From: an uncultured Solirubrobacteraceae bacterium | Lineage (GTDB): Bacteria > Actinomycetota > Thermoleophilia > Solirubrobacterales > Solirubrobacteraceae | Reading direction: 5' to 3' | Assembly: GCA_955652345.1 (NCBI GenBank) | Contig: CATPBV010000282.1 | Span: 1-6,061, forward strand | DNA length: 6,061 nt | Part shown: piece after piece, positions 1 to 6,061 of the stretch | Position numbering within the stretch: position 1 is the first letter of the stretch | Layout: each line of letters starts with the position of its first letter | Translations under genes and position numbers: made by a program | The notes under the pieces: generated by a model | Seen by the model: the letters and a program-made list of their open reading frames with translations, nothing else | Database searches by the model: none | What the model was told of the DNA's origin: nothing

Positions 1-505
1 CCGTGTAGGGGTCGATCTCCTTGATGCTCTTGGGATCGATGTTCGTGACGTAGTTGGCGGTGTTGTTGTATTCGGTCGAGCCGGGCACCGTCGCTCGCTG
101 GTAGGTGTAAACGACGTCCGCCGCGGTGAACGGCACTCCATCCGACCAGCGAACGCCGTGCCTGAGGTGGTACGTCCACGTCAGCTTGTCCTTCGAGACC
201 AACCACGAGGTGGCGAGCCGGGGCGTCCCGCTGTAGTCGGGCGTCTGGGCGTAGTCCTGGAGGTTGTCCCAGATGATGCCGTAGGCCTCGTAGTCCGTGT
301 TGGTCAGCCCGATGTACGGGTTGAGCGTGTCCACGCCGGTGGTGCTGCCGATGACGAACGTCCAGCTCTTCACCTTGCTGGCGGAGGCGGCCGCAGGAAT
401 CGCGACGAGCCCGACGGTGGTCAAGAGAGCGGCAGCGACAACGGCAGCGACGGCGGCGAGCGGACGTGCCGTGCGCCTGCGCGCCCGGAGCTTGTGTCGG
501 AGCAT
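1..505 (-). CDS. ABC transporter substrate-binding protein, family 5 (peptide/nickel type), N-terminal part
   Basis: This is the exported solute receptor of an oligopeptide/dipeptide-type ABC importer; it would bind peptides, or less likely nickel or sugars, outside the membrane. Only 168 codons are present because the gene leaves the window at its left edge (full family members are about 500-600 aa). Residues 1-15 are Arg/Lys-rich (RARRRTAR), 16-36 form a hydrophobic Ala/Val/Leu core, and AAASA at 38-42 is a plausible signal peptidase I site. No lipobox cysteine is seen, so it may not be a lipoprotein. The mature part has DTLNPYIG (59-66), then the family-5 hallmark LRHGVRWSDGVPFTAADVVY at 114-133. 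The start ATG (505-503) is chosen because GGAGG (519-515) lies 9 nt upstream. An in-frame ATG at 514-512 directly abuts that GGAGG and is less likely. The gene is divergent from the peptidase genes to its right. Permease and ATPase genes may lie further left but are not visible. The family call is firm; the substrate is inferred. Confidence 0.9.
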   Translation of the reverse strand, partial: MLRHKLRARRRTARPLAAVAAVVAAALLTTVGLVAIPAAASASKVKSWTFVIGSTTGVDTLNPYIGLTNTDYEAYGIIWDNLQDYAQTPDYSGTPRLATSWLVSKDKLTWTYHLRHGVRWSDGVPFTAADVVYTYQRATVPGSTEYNNTANYVTNIDPKSIKEIDPYT

Positions 506-514
506 GGCTCTCAT

Positions 515-519
515 CCTCC
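515..519 (-). promoter_or_regulatory. Ribosome binding site of the substrate-binding protein gene
   Basis: GGAGG on the minus strand, 9 nt before the ATG at 505. It decides between two in-frame ATG codons: the upstream one (514-512) touches the GGAGG and leaves no spacer, so the downstream one is preferred. Confidence 0.7.
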
Positions 520-527
520 GGGTGGCG

Positions 528-551
528 GCTGGCTCACTGGGTGGAGCCGGC
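528..551. repeat. Imperfect inverted repeat in the transporter-gene leader
   Basis: Arms GCTGGCTC (528-535) and GAGCCGGC (544-551) pair at 7 of 8 positions around an 8-nt loop. The right arm is part of a perfect 10-base palindrome, GAGCCGGCTC (544-553). It sits just upstream of the GGAGG at 519-515, so it could be a leader hairpin or a repressor site. It could also be chance in GC-rich DNA. Confidence 0.25.
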
Positions 552-606
552 TCGGATGGGCGCTTACAGGGTTCAGCGAAGTAGCGGTCGGCGTTGCTGC
601 GGGAGC

Positions 607-650
607 GCTGTATATCACATCAAGCCTAACGGACGTTCAGTAAGCTTGCA
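607..650. promoter_or_regulatory. AT-richer island, possible promoter zone
   Basis: This 44-base stretch is about 45% GC by my count, clearly lower than the surrounding DNA. It contains TATATC on the plus strand at 611-616 and, read on the minus strand, GATATA with a weak TGAACG element 17 nt upstream. The matches to -10/-35 consensus are poor, so I call only a likely region of promoter melting. It is about 100 bases from the transporter start and about 200-230 bases from the peptidase start, so it suits the minus-strand gene better. Confidence 0.25.
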
Positions 651-834
651 ACCCGATGGGACGAGGAGGAGCGATCGCGCGCGTGGGCCGGATGCCGACC
701 GGAACACGGCGACGCAGCCCGCGCAGGGCCAGCACATCGAGGTCTGCCTTTGCGTACGGAAGTCACGTCTCGGTCCCACCCCCTCCCTCAGGGGTGCCTT
801 GCCCCAGGAACATCTATCAGATCGACGATGGCCT

Positions 835-839
835 GGGAG
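835..839 (+). promoter_or_regulatory. Ribosome binding site of the S9 peptidase gene
   Basis: GGGAG lies 7 nt before the ATG at 847. It supports that start over the long open upstream extension of the same frame, which has no peptidase similarity. An ATG at 828 is out of frame. Confidence 0.6.
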
Positions 840-846
840 CCGGTCG

Positions 847-2993
847 ATGACCGCGTTCCCAGCCGAGCGCTCCGCGCCGCCCGTCGCACGACGTGTGCCG
901 TCCACCCGCCGCCTGCACGGCGAAGCGGTCGCCGACGACTACGCCTGGATGCGCGACCCGACCGATCCGGCCCTGCGCGAGTACCTCGAGGCCGAGCGCG
1001 CGTACTACGACGGCCACACGCGGCGCCTCGAGGAACTCGCGGCGATGCTCAGCACCGAAGCGGCCGGCCGCATCCCGCATGGTCCCGAGTATTCGGTCGG
1101 CTGGCGGCACGGCGGCTTCACCTACCGCACGGTGATGGCGCAGAACAGCGACAACCTCCAGCTGCTGAGATCACAAGAAGGAACGAGCTCAGAGCACGTC
1201 GTGCTCGACGACAACGTCGTCGCCGCGGAGACCGGCTTCGCCGACATCGGGGTCCGCGAGCCGAGCCCGGACGGCACCCTCCTCGCTTGGTCGGCCGATA
1301 CGAGCGGGGCAGAGATCTACGAACTGCGGGTCAGGGACATGCGGACGGGCGAGGACCTTCCGGAGGTCATCGCTCGCGCATCCGGGCCGGCTTGGACGAT
1401 CTCGGGGCGCCGACCGAACGTCGCCTGGTCTTCATCGTCTGAGTACCTCTTCTATCTGGTGCCCGACAAGCTCAACCGCTCGTTTCAGGTGTGGCGCCAC
1501 CGGGTCGGCACGCCCGCCGGCGACGACGTTCTCGTATTCGAGGAGCCAGATCAGCGATTCGAACTGACCCTGGAGAGCTCACGGAGCGGCGAGCTGGCGG
1601 TCATCACCGCCATATCGCGGGACACCACGGAAGTCCGTGTGATCCCGCTCAGCGATCCGTTGGCCGATTCGGTTCTGATCGAGCCACGGCGCAAGGGCAT
1701 CGAGTACCGGATCGACCACGCCCTCGGCAGCAACGCCGACGACACCGGGACCCTCTACCTGGTCACCGACGACGGCGCGCCGGAGTTCACGCTGATGCGT
1801 GCGCCCGTGTCCTCACCCGGTCGATCCCATTGGACGCCGGTGAGCTGCGAGGCGATCGCTCCCGCCAGGTCTGACACGCGGCTGCTGAGCTGCGACGGGT
1901 TCGCCGACCACCTGCTGCTGACGCTGCGCCGAAACTGCGATCCGCTGCTCGCGATCACCGACCACGACGGCGGCAACGTCCGCGAGATCCCGCCCGGCTT
2001 CGAGGCGGGATCGATCGCGGTGGAGCACGCCGAGCTTTACGACGCGGGCTCGGTCATCATCGCGGAGCAGTCTCTGATCGAGCCGCCCGCCTGGTACCAG
2101 CTTGACCTCGACACCGGCGACCGGCGGCTGCTCAAGCGGATGGAAGTCTCGGGGTATGACCCCGCCAGTTACCGAACCGAGCGCCGGATGGCTCCGGCCC
2201 AGGACGGGACGCAGATCCCAGTGACGCTTGCGTACAGGGATGACACGGAGCTGGACGGCACCGCCCCCTGCCTGCTGTACGGGTACGGCGCCTACGAGGA
2301 CTGCGTCGAGATCGAGTTTCACCGCCCTCTGCCCTCGCTGCTCGACCGCGGCGTCGTGTTCGCGGTCGCCCACGTCCGCGGAGGGGGCGAATGCGGGCGT
2401 CACTGGTGGTGGCAGGGACGGCTTCGCTCGAAGCCCACTACGTTCACCGACTTCATCGCGGTCGCCGACTGGCTGGCCGGCAGCGGCGGCGGCGGCGTGG
2501 TAGACGGCAGCCGGATCGTCTCCGCGGGGCTTCGGCCGGCGGCCTGCTCCAGGGCGCGGTCTACTCGATGCGCCCGGACCGGTGGCGCGCGGTCGTCGCC
2601 GAGGTCCCGTTCGTCGACTGCGTCAACACGATGCTCGATCCATCGATCCCGCTGACCGTGACCGAATGGGATGAATGGGGCGACCCGCGAGATCCGGATG
2701 ACTACGCCTGCATCCGCTCCTATTCCCCCTACGAGAATCCGCCCAACGGCTCTCGGCCGGCATTGCTCGTGACCGGTGCCGTGCACGATCCGAGGGTTTC
2801 GATCCATGAGCCTGCCAAATGGGTGGCGCGGCTCAGGGCGACGGACAGCGGCAACGCCCGCCTGCTGTTCCGCGCCGAGCTGGGCGCCGGAGCGCACTCG
2901 GGACCCACGGGGCGGAGCGCGCAGTTTGCCTATGAAGCAGAGATCCACGCCTTCATCCTCGACGCCATGGGGATTAGAGTCCCGCCGCTCTAG
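847..2993 (+). pseudogene. ptrB: Oligopeptidase B-like S9A serine peptidase, frameshifted at the active site
   Basis: Oligopeptidase B is normally a cytoplasmic enzyme that cleaves short peptides after Arg or Lys; no signal peptide is seen here. The N-terminal half (about 10-430) is the beta-propeller that filters substrates, starting with DDYAWMRDP. The catalytic half follows with YGYGAYE, DRGVVFAVAHVRGGGE and SKPTTFTDF, all close to OpB. The frame used from 847 ends at TGA 2653-2655, giving 602 aa whose last 41 are foreign. From 2532 the family sequence resumes one frame back: SAGGLLQG, VPFVDCVNTMLD, EWDEWGDP and SYSPYEN. Restoring one base in the G run at 2526-2529 gives AGASAGG and a 715-aa protein, near the family's usual size. 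The triad would then be Ser563 (2532), Asp648 in HDPRV (2787) and His684 in GAHSG (2895). The acidic Glu and Asp of TEWDEWG match the positions that give OpB its basic P1 preference. Everything else is intact, so a recent mutation or a sequencing error is likely. The product as read lacks the whole triad. Confidence 0.92.
2524..2534 (+). other. Frameshift site next to the catalytic serine codon
   Basis: The upstream frame reads GCG GGG CTT. The downstream frame starts TCG GCC GGC GGC (Ser-Ala-Gly-Gly) at 2532. Five Gs instead of four at 2526-2529 would give GCG GGG GCT TCG, which is Ala-Gly-Ala-Ser. One missing base therefore accounts for the break. A homopolymer is a common place for both real slippage mutations and read errors. 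Confidence 0.85.
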
Positions 2994-3006
2994 ACATCGA
3001 TACGAC

Positions 3007-3013
3007 GAGAGGA
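3007..3013 (+). promoter_or_regulatory. Ribosome binding site of the S33 hydrolase gene
   Basis: GAGAGGA lies 10 nt before the ATG at 3024 and within the 30-nt gap after the preceding stop. No terminator or room for a full promoter is seen in that gap, which points to co-transcription with the S9 peptidase gene. Confidence 0.65.
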
Positions 3014-3023
3014 CCGACTAGCC

Positions 3024-5150
3024 ATGACCGCATCGCCGTTCTTGCCGTCCTCGCGCTGCCTGGCCATAAGGACGATTTCGGTTGGGGTCCTGGCTTGCAC
3101 GCTGGCGCTGAGCATCCCGCCGGCGATCGCCACCGCCCGGCCATCGCCGGTCATCCCTTCTCACCGCACGCCCACGATCTTCGCCGCTCGCCACACTCCG
3201 GTCGTGGCGAGCACCAGCGCCGGCGCTCGGCGGAAGCCGATCCGCGTCGGCACGCTGCTGATCCCGCCATGCCGCGGCTTCCCTGGAGCCTGGTGCACGA
3301 AGATCGCCGTGAGCTACGACTACTCCGACCCGGCGGCGGGCCAGACACTGCTCGGCTTCCTGTGGTATCCGGCCACCACCGGTCACGCCACGAACGGGAC
3401 GATCCTCGCGGTCCAGGGCGGCCCTGGATACCCGACCTCGAACTACGTGAGCCAGTACCAGGGCATCTACGGACCCGCGATGCTGGCCACCCGGAACCTG
3501 CTGCTGGTGGACCTGCGGGGGACCGGCATGTCGTCGCCGTTCACCTGCAAGGCGCTTCAGAACTGGACGCCGAGCAACGGCAACGCTTCCTACATCGCCT
3601 ACACCGGCGCGTGTGGCCGCCAGCTGAACCACACCCGCCGGCTGATCGGCCGCCCCGGCTACGTCCAGGGGAGCGACCTGTACACGACCGCCAATGCGGC
3701 TCGCGACGTCGCAACTCTGCTGGGCGAGCTCCAGCCCGGCAAGGTCGACTTCTACGGAGACTCGTACGGCACGTTCTTTGGCCAGACGTTCGCCGCCCGT
3801 TACTCGAGCCTGCTCAGATCGGTGACGCTCGACTCCGCCTACCCCGTCTCACAGACGAACCCGTTCTACCCGAACGCCATCCAGACCGCCCGGTCCGCCT
3901 TCGATCTGTCGTGCCGGCGCAGCGTCGCCTGTCAGCAGGCGGCTCCCGGCTCGTCGTGGGCGAGGATCGGGGAGGCAGCGCGATACCTCCGCAGGCATCC
4001 GCTGACCGGCCAGACCAGGACGCCATCGGGCCAGCTGATCCGGCAGACCGTCGGCGTGGACGAGCTGATCGAGCTGGTGAATGCGGCCGGGTCCGATTCG
4101 GGCGTGTATCGCGAGCTCGACCCGGCGATCCGGGCGCTCCTCCACGACCACGATCCAGTGCCGCTGCTTCGCCTCATGGCGGTGCAGACATCTGGGTCCG
4201 GCGCGGGACCGGTCAGCCAGTTCAACAGCGGGCTGTACGTCGCGACCACCTGCTCGGACTACCCGCAGCCGTTCAGCTACAGCGCGAGCTTCGCCGAGCG
4301 CCGGCGCGAGTACGCGCGTGCGGTATCGGCGCTGCCGGCGCACGAGTTCGCGCCGTTCTCGGTCCGCGAGTGGGTGACCGAGCCGCAGGAGGAGTTCGAC
4401 TCGTGCCTGACCTGGCCGCAGCCCCAGCGCCCCGATCCGCCGGTCACCACCCCACCGCCCTACGTGCCGAGCTCACTACCGGTGCTCGTGCTCTCGGGAG
4501 ACCTTGACTCGCTCACCACTCCGCCAGAAGGCAGGCAAACGGCGCAGGACATGGGGCCGTCGGCCCGGTGGATCCTGTTCCACAACGACACTCACGTGAA
4601 CGCGATCCTCGACACGTTCGGCTGCGCCTCAGGCCTGGCCCGCCAGTTCGTAGTGAACCCCTCGAGGCTGTGGCAGCTGGACGCCTCGTGCGCAACTCGC
4701 ACGCCCGAGGTCCGCGTGGTCGGGACCTACCCGGGTCGGCTGTCCGGAGTGACGCCGGCTACCGCGCGCGCGGGCAACAGCGCGGACGTCACCGGCCTCC
4801 GACTGGCTGCGGTGGCAGCCGCTGCCACCGGCGATGCCATCTGGAATTTCTCCTACGGCGACGGGGTGCACGGCTGGGGCCTGCGTGGCGGCACCTGCCA
4901 CTTCTCGGGCCCGACCGACGCTACGCGGGTCACGCTCAGCGCCTACCAGTGGACGACCGACACCACCGTGAGCGGGCATGTCTTGTGGAACCAGACAGCC
5001 GGCTTCATTCGCGCCTCGCTGAGGGTCACCGGCCCGGGCGGCAGCGCAACGATCCGCCTGAGCTACCACGACTACGTCCCGCACCCGAAGGCGGGGATCG
5101 CGGGGAGCTACGGCGGGCTGTTGATCCGCGCGACGAGGCCGGCCCCCTGA
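3024..5150 (+). CDS. Secreted alpha/beta-hydrolase, tripeptidyl aminopeptidase-like (peptidase family S33)
   Basis: This is a predicted extracellular serine exopeptidase that would remove tri- or dipeptides from peptide N-termini, by analogy with Streptomyces tripeptidyl aminopeptidases. Residues 11-16 carry Arg, 17-34 are hydrophobic, and ATA at 36-38 is a plausible signal cleavage site. A Ser/Pro/Arg-rich linker leads to the hydrolase fold. Fold motifs are QGGPG (131-135, the HGGPG-like oxyanion element), DLRGTG (163-168) and the nucleophile elbow GDSYGT with Ser247. The TAP-type C-terminal part has GDLDSLTTP with Asp495 as the likely acid, and HNDTH with His524 as the likely base. Several cysteines (such as SCRRSVAC, DSCLTW, FGCASG and DASCAT) suggest disulfides, as expected outside the cell. 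At 708 aa it is longer than typical family members of about 500-550 aa. The excess is a Gly/Thr/aromatic-rich, probably beta, segment at about 602-708 that I do not recognise. The gene follows the S9 peptidase gene by 30 nt. Family is firm; exact substrate is not shown. Confidence 0.9.
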   Translation: MTASPFLPSSRCLAIRTISVGVLACTLALSIPPAIATARPSPVIPSHRTPTIFAARHTPVVASTSAGARRKPIRVGTLLIPPCRGFPGAWCTKIAVSYDYSDPAAGQTLLGFLWYPATTGHATNGTILAVQGGPGYPTSNYVSQYQGIYGPAMLATRNLLLVDLRGTGMSSPFTCKALQNWTPSNGNASYIAYTGACGRQLNHTRRLIGRPGYVQGSDLYTTANAARDVATLLGELQPGKVDFYGDSYGTFFGQTFAARYSSLLRSVTLDSAYPVSQTNPFYPNAIQTARSAFDLSCRRSVACQQAAPGSSWARIGEAARYLRRHPLTGQTRTPSGQLIRQTVGVDELIELVNAAGSDSGVYRELDPAIRALLHDHDPVPLLRLMAVQTSGSGAGPVSQFNSGLYVATTCSDYPQPFSYSASFAERRREYARAVSALPAHEFAPFSVREWVTEPQEEFDSCLTWPQPQRPDPPVTTPPPYVPSSLPVLVLSGDLDSLTTPPEGRQTAQDMGPSARWILFHNDTHVNAILDTFGCASGLARQFVVNPSRLWQLDASCATRTPEVRVVGTYPGRLSGVTPATARAGNSADVTGLRLAAVAAAATGDAIWNFSYGDGVHGWGLRGGTCHFSGPTDATRVTLSAYQWTTDTTVSGHVLWNQTAGFIRASLRVTGPGGSATIRLSYHDYVPHPKAGIAGSYGGLLIRATRPAP
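4810..4830. repeat. Perfect inverted repeat inside the S33 hydrolase gene
   Basis: Two 10-base arms, CGGTGGCAGC and GCTGCCACCG, flank a single central C. The repeat encodes part of the Ala-rich stretch LAAVAAAATG, which joins the catalytic region to the C-terminal extension. In RNA it would form a very stable hairpin. It may simply result from alternating Ala/Val codons in GC-rich DNA. There is no following T-run, so it does not look like an intrinsic terminator. Confidence 0.5.
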
Positions 5151-5166
5151 TGGGCTATCTCCCCGA

Positions 5167-6061
5167 TTGCGTTTGAGCTCGCTCTCCAGGCGGCGGTGCT
5201 TGAAGGTTGGGTTTGCGCTGCTGGCGCTCGCCGGCGCCCCAGCGCTTGCTGCCGTGCACACCGCGACGCATCAGCGCGCGTCCGGCAACCCGTTGAAGCG
5301 GCCTCGTGTGAAGGGCCGGCTCGCGTTGCCGCCACCGGTGGTGCGCGAGTCCAGAGGCGCCTTTGCCGTGGTGATCGAGCCTGGATCGGGGCAGACGCTC
5401 GTGGCCGATCCGCGCTCGAGGACGGTGGGCGTGCGAGTGTGGGTGGGTGGCATCGATCCAGGTTGGCCACCGTGCAGCGGCGGCGGCCAGTACCCGTGCT
5501 GGATTGACGTCCTACTGGACGGCCATAAGGTCGCTCATCTCGTCAAGAACGCGATCCCGAACGATTACACGACTGTCCTGAAGGGCGTTCGCGTCGGCGT
5601 GCATGTGCTCGTCGCCCGCAGCTTGAACGCGCATGGCGTTATCCGCACGAGCTACCCGACATGGTTCCTCGTGGTTCGAGCTCCGGTCGCCTTTCGCAAG
5701 CTGGCACTTCGGCGAGACCTCATTCTGCGAGGAGCGAGCAGCCTCGTGCTGCGCGGCCGTCCCGGCGCCCCCGTTCGCATCTTCGGCAACGGGCACCGGA
5801 TCGTCTCCGCGCCGGGCTGGTCCGGCCGGCTCGTGCTCGACCACGTAGAGGCCCGAGGGCTCGGCGGCAGCGCTCGGGGCGCATACGGGATCGACGTCGT
5901 CAACGCTCGCGCGGTCTCGATCACCCACTGCGTGTTCCAGGAGTCGGGCGCGGTCCACGTCGGGGTCGCCGGCGCCGCGGTGCTCCAGATCCGAGGCAAC
6001 ACGTTCGGAGAGAACATGACGATCCCGGTGAACGACCAGCCGGTCACGAGCGATCCCGTGC
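5167..6061 (+). CDS. Exported Ig-like plus right-handed beta-helix protein, N-terminal part
   Basis: The gene is open to the right edge, giving 298 codons. The best start is a TTG at 5167; TTG 5173 is a close alternative and TTG 5200 would lose the basic n-region. No ATG exists in this frame nearby and no strong ribosome site is seen, so the start is uncertain. From 5167 the product opens with a basic segment (RLSSLSRRR), a hydrophobic core at 14-27 (GFALLALAG) and APALA just before residue 29, a good signal peptidase I site. Residues about 65-170 look like a beta-sandwich: alternating hydrophobic strands, CX7C at 103-111 and the Ig-like ending GVHVLVARSLNAHG. From about 185 onward, short repeated strands such as VRIFGNG, RLVLDHVEARG, YGIDVVNARAVSITHCVF and AAVLQIRGNTFGEN fit a right-handed parallel beta-helix of the pectate-lyase type. 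Substrate is unknown; it may act on or bind a surface polysaccharide. The gap to the preceding stop is only 16 nt, consistent with the same transcript. Confidence 0.65.
   Translation, partial: MRLSSLSRRRCLKVGFALLALAGAPALAAVHTATHQRASGNPLKRPRVKGRLALPPPVVRESRGAFAVVIEPGSGQTLVADPRSRTVGVRVWVGGIDPGWPPCSGGGQYPCWIDVLLDGHKVAHLVKNAIPNDYTTVLKGVRVGVHVLVARSLNAHGVIRTSYPTWFLVVRAPVAFRKLALRRDLILRGASSLVLRGRPGAPVRIFGNGHRIVSAPGWSGRLVLDHVEARGLGGSARGAYGIDVVNARAVSITHCVFQESGAVHVGVAGAAVLQIRGNTFGENMTIPVNDQPVTSDPV

Larger units (their letters stand above)
506..846. other. Divergent intergenic region
   Basis: About 340 bases separate the start codons of the minus-strand transporter gene and the plus-strand peptidase gene, so it should hold promoters for both. 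I see no convincing gene, tRNA or terminator. Open frames here encode Arg/Ser/Pro-rich, low-complexity sequence with no ribosome site, as expected by chance in high-GC DNA. Visible items are the two ribosome sites at its ends, an AT-richer island near 607-650 and an imperfect inverted repeat at 528-551. Confidence 0.6.

Noticed and set aside
789..806. Short GGGG/CCCC hairpin before the S9 gene as a terminator or riboswitch
   Set aside because: Only a 4-bp stem with a 7-nt loop, no T-run and no recognisable riboswitch core.
466..846. Upstream in-frame extension of the S9 peptidase to 466
   Set aside because: It overlaps the transporter gene on the other strand, has no peptidase-like sequence, and the ATG at 847 has a well-placed GGGAG.
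656..850. 64-codon plus-strand frame whose TGA overlaps the S9 start ATG (ATGA)
   Set aside because: The overlap looks like coupling, but the ATG at 656 has no ribosome site and the product is Arg/Ser/Pro-rich low-complexity sequence with no recognisable feature. Long open frames arise by chance in this GC-rich DNA.
3095..4507. 470-codon plus-strand frame overlapping the S33 gene
   Set aside because: Arg/Pro/Gly-rich sequence without motifs. The S33 frame over the same bases contains the GGPG, DLRGTG and GDSYGT motifs.
4629..5261. Long minus-strand frame opposite the S33 gene
   Set aside because: Arg/Ala/Gly-rich antisense shadow of a gene with clear catalytic motifs; no ribosome site or family motif was seen.
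5512..5958. 148-codon minus-strand frame
   Set aside because: The plus-strand frame here continues a signal-peptide protein with coherent beta-helix strands. The minus frame looks like mirror composition only.

Overview
The window is high-GC DNA with arginine/alanine-rich secretion signals, GGAGG-type ribosome sites and short intergenic gaps. This fits a high-GC actinobacterium. A Thermoleophilia/Solirubrobacterales-like lineage is my guess from protein style, not something the sequence proves. No RNA gene, CRISPR array, insertion sequence or attachment site was seen.

Layout: (1) Positions 1-505, minus strand, hold the first 168 codons of an exported family-5 (peptide/nickel type) ABC-transporter substrate-binding protein; the gene runs off the left edge. 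(2) Positions 506-846 are a divergent intergenic region with a short AT-richer island and a leader inverted repeat. (3) Positions 847-2993, plus strand, hold an oligopeptidase-B-like S9A serine peptidase. It is broken by a one-base deletion in a G run two codons before the catalytic serine. The Ser, Asp and His of the triad are all intact in the downstream frame. (4) Positions 3024-5150, plus strand, hold a secreted alpha/beta-hydrolase of the tripeptidyl-aminopeptidase type (S33) with a C-terminal extension of about 100 residues. (5) Positions 5167 to the right edge, plus strand, hold the start of an exported protein with a beta-sandwich (Ig-like) region followed by a right-handed beta-helix.

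The first three genes suggest a peptide-use locus. A secreted exopeptidase would cut extracellular peptides, an ABC system would bind them for import, and a cytoplasmic oligopeptidase would break them down after basic residues. The link is inferred from gene families and proximity. The plus-strand genes are spaced by 30 and 16 nt and are probably co-transcribed. I did not find a clearly new system. The most notable observation is the frameshift exactly at the active site of the S9 peptidase.
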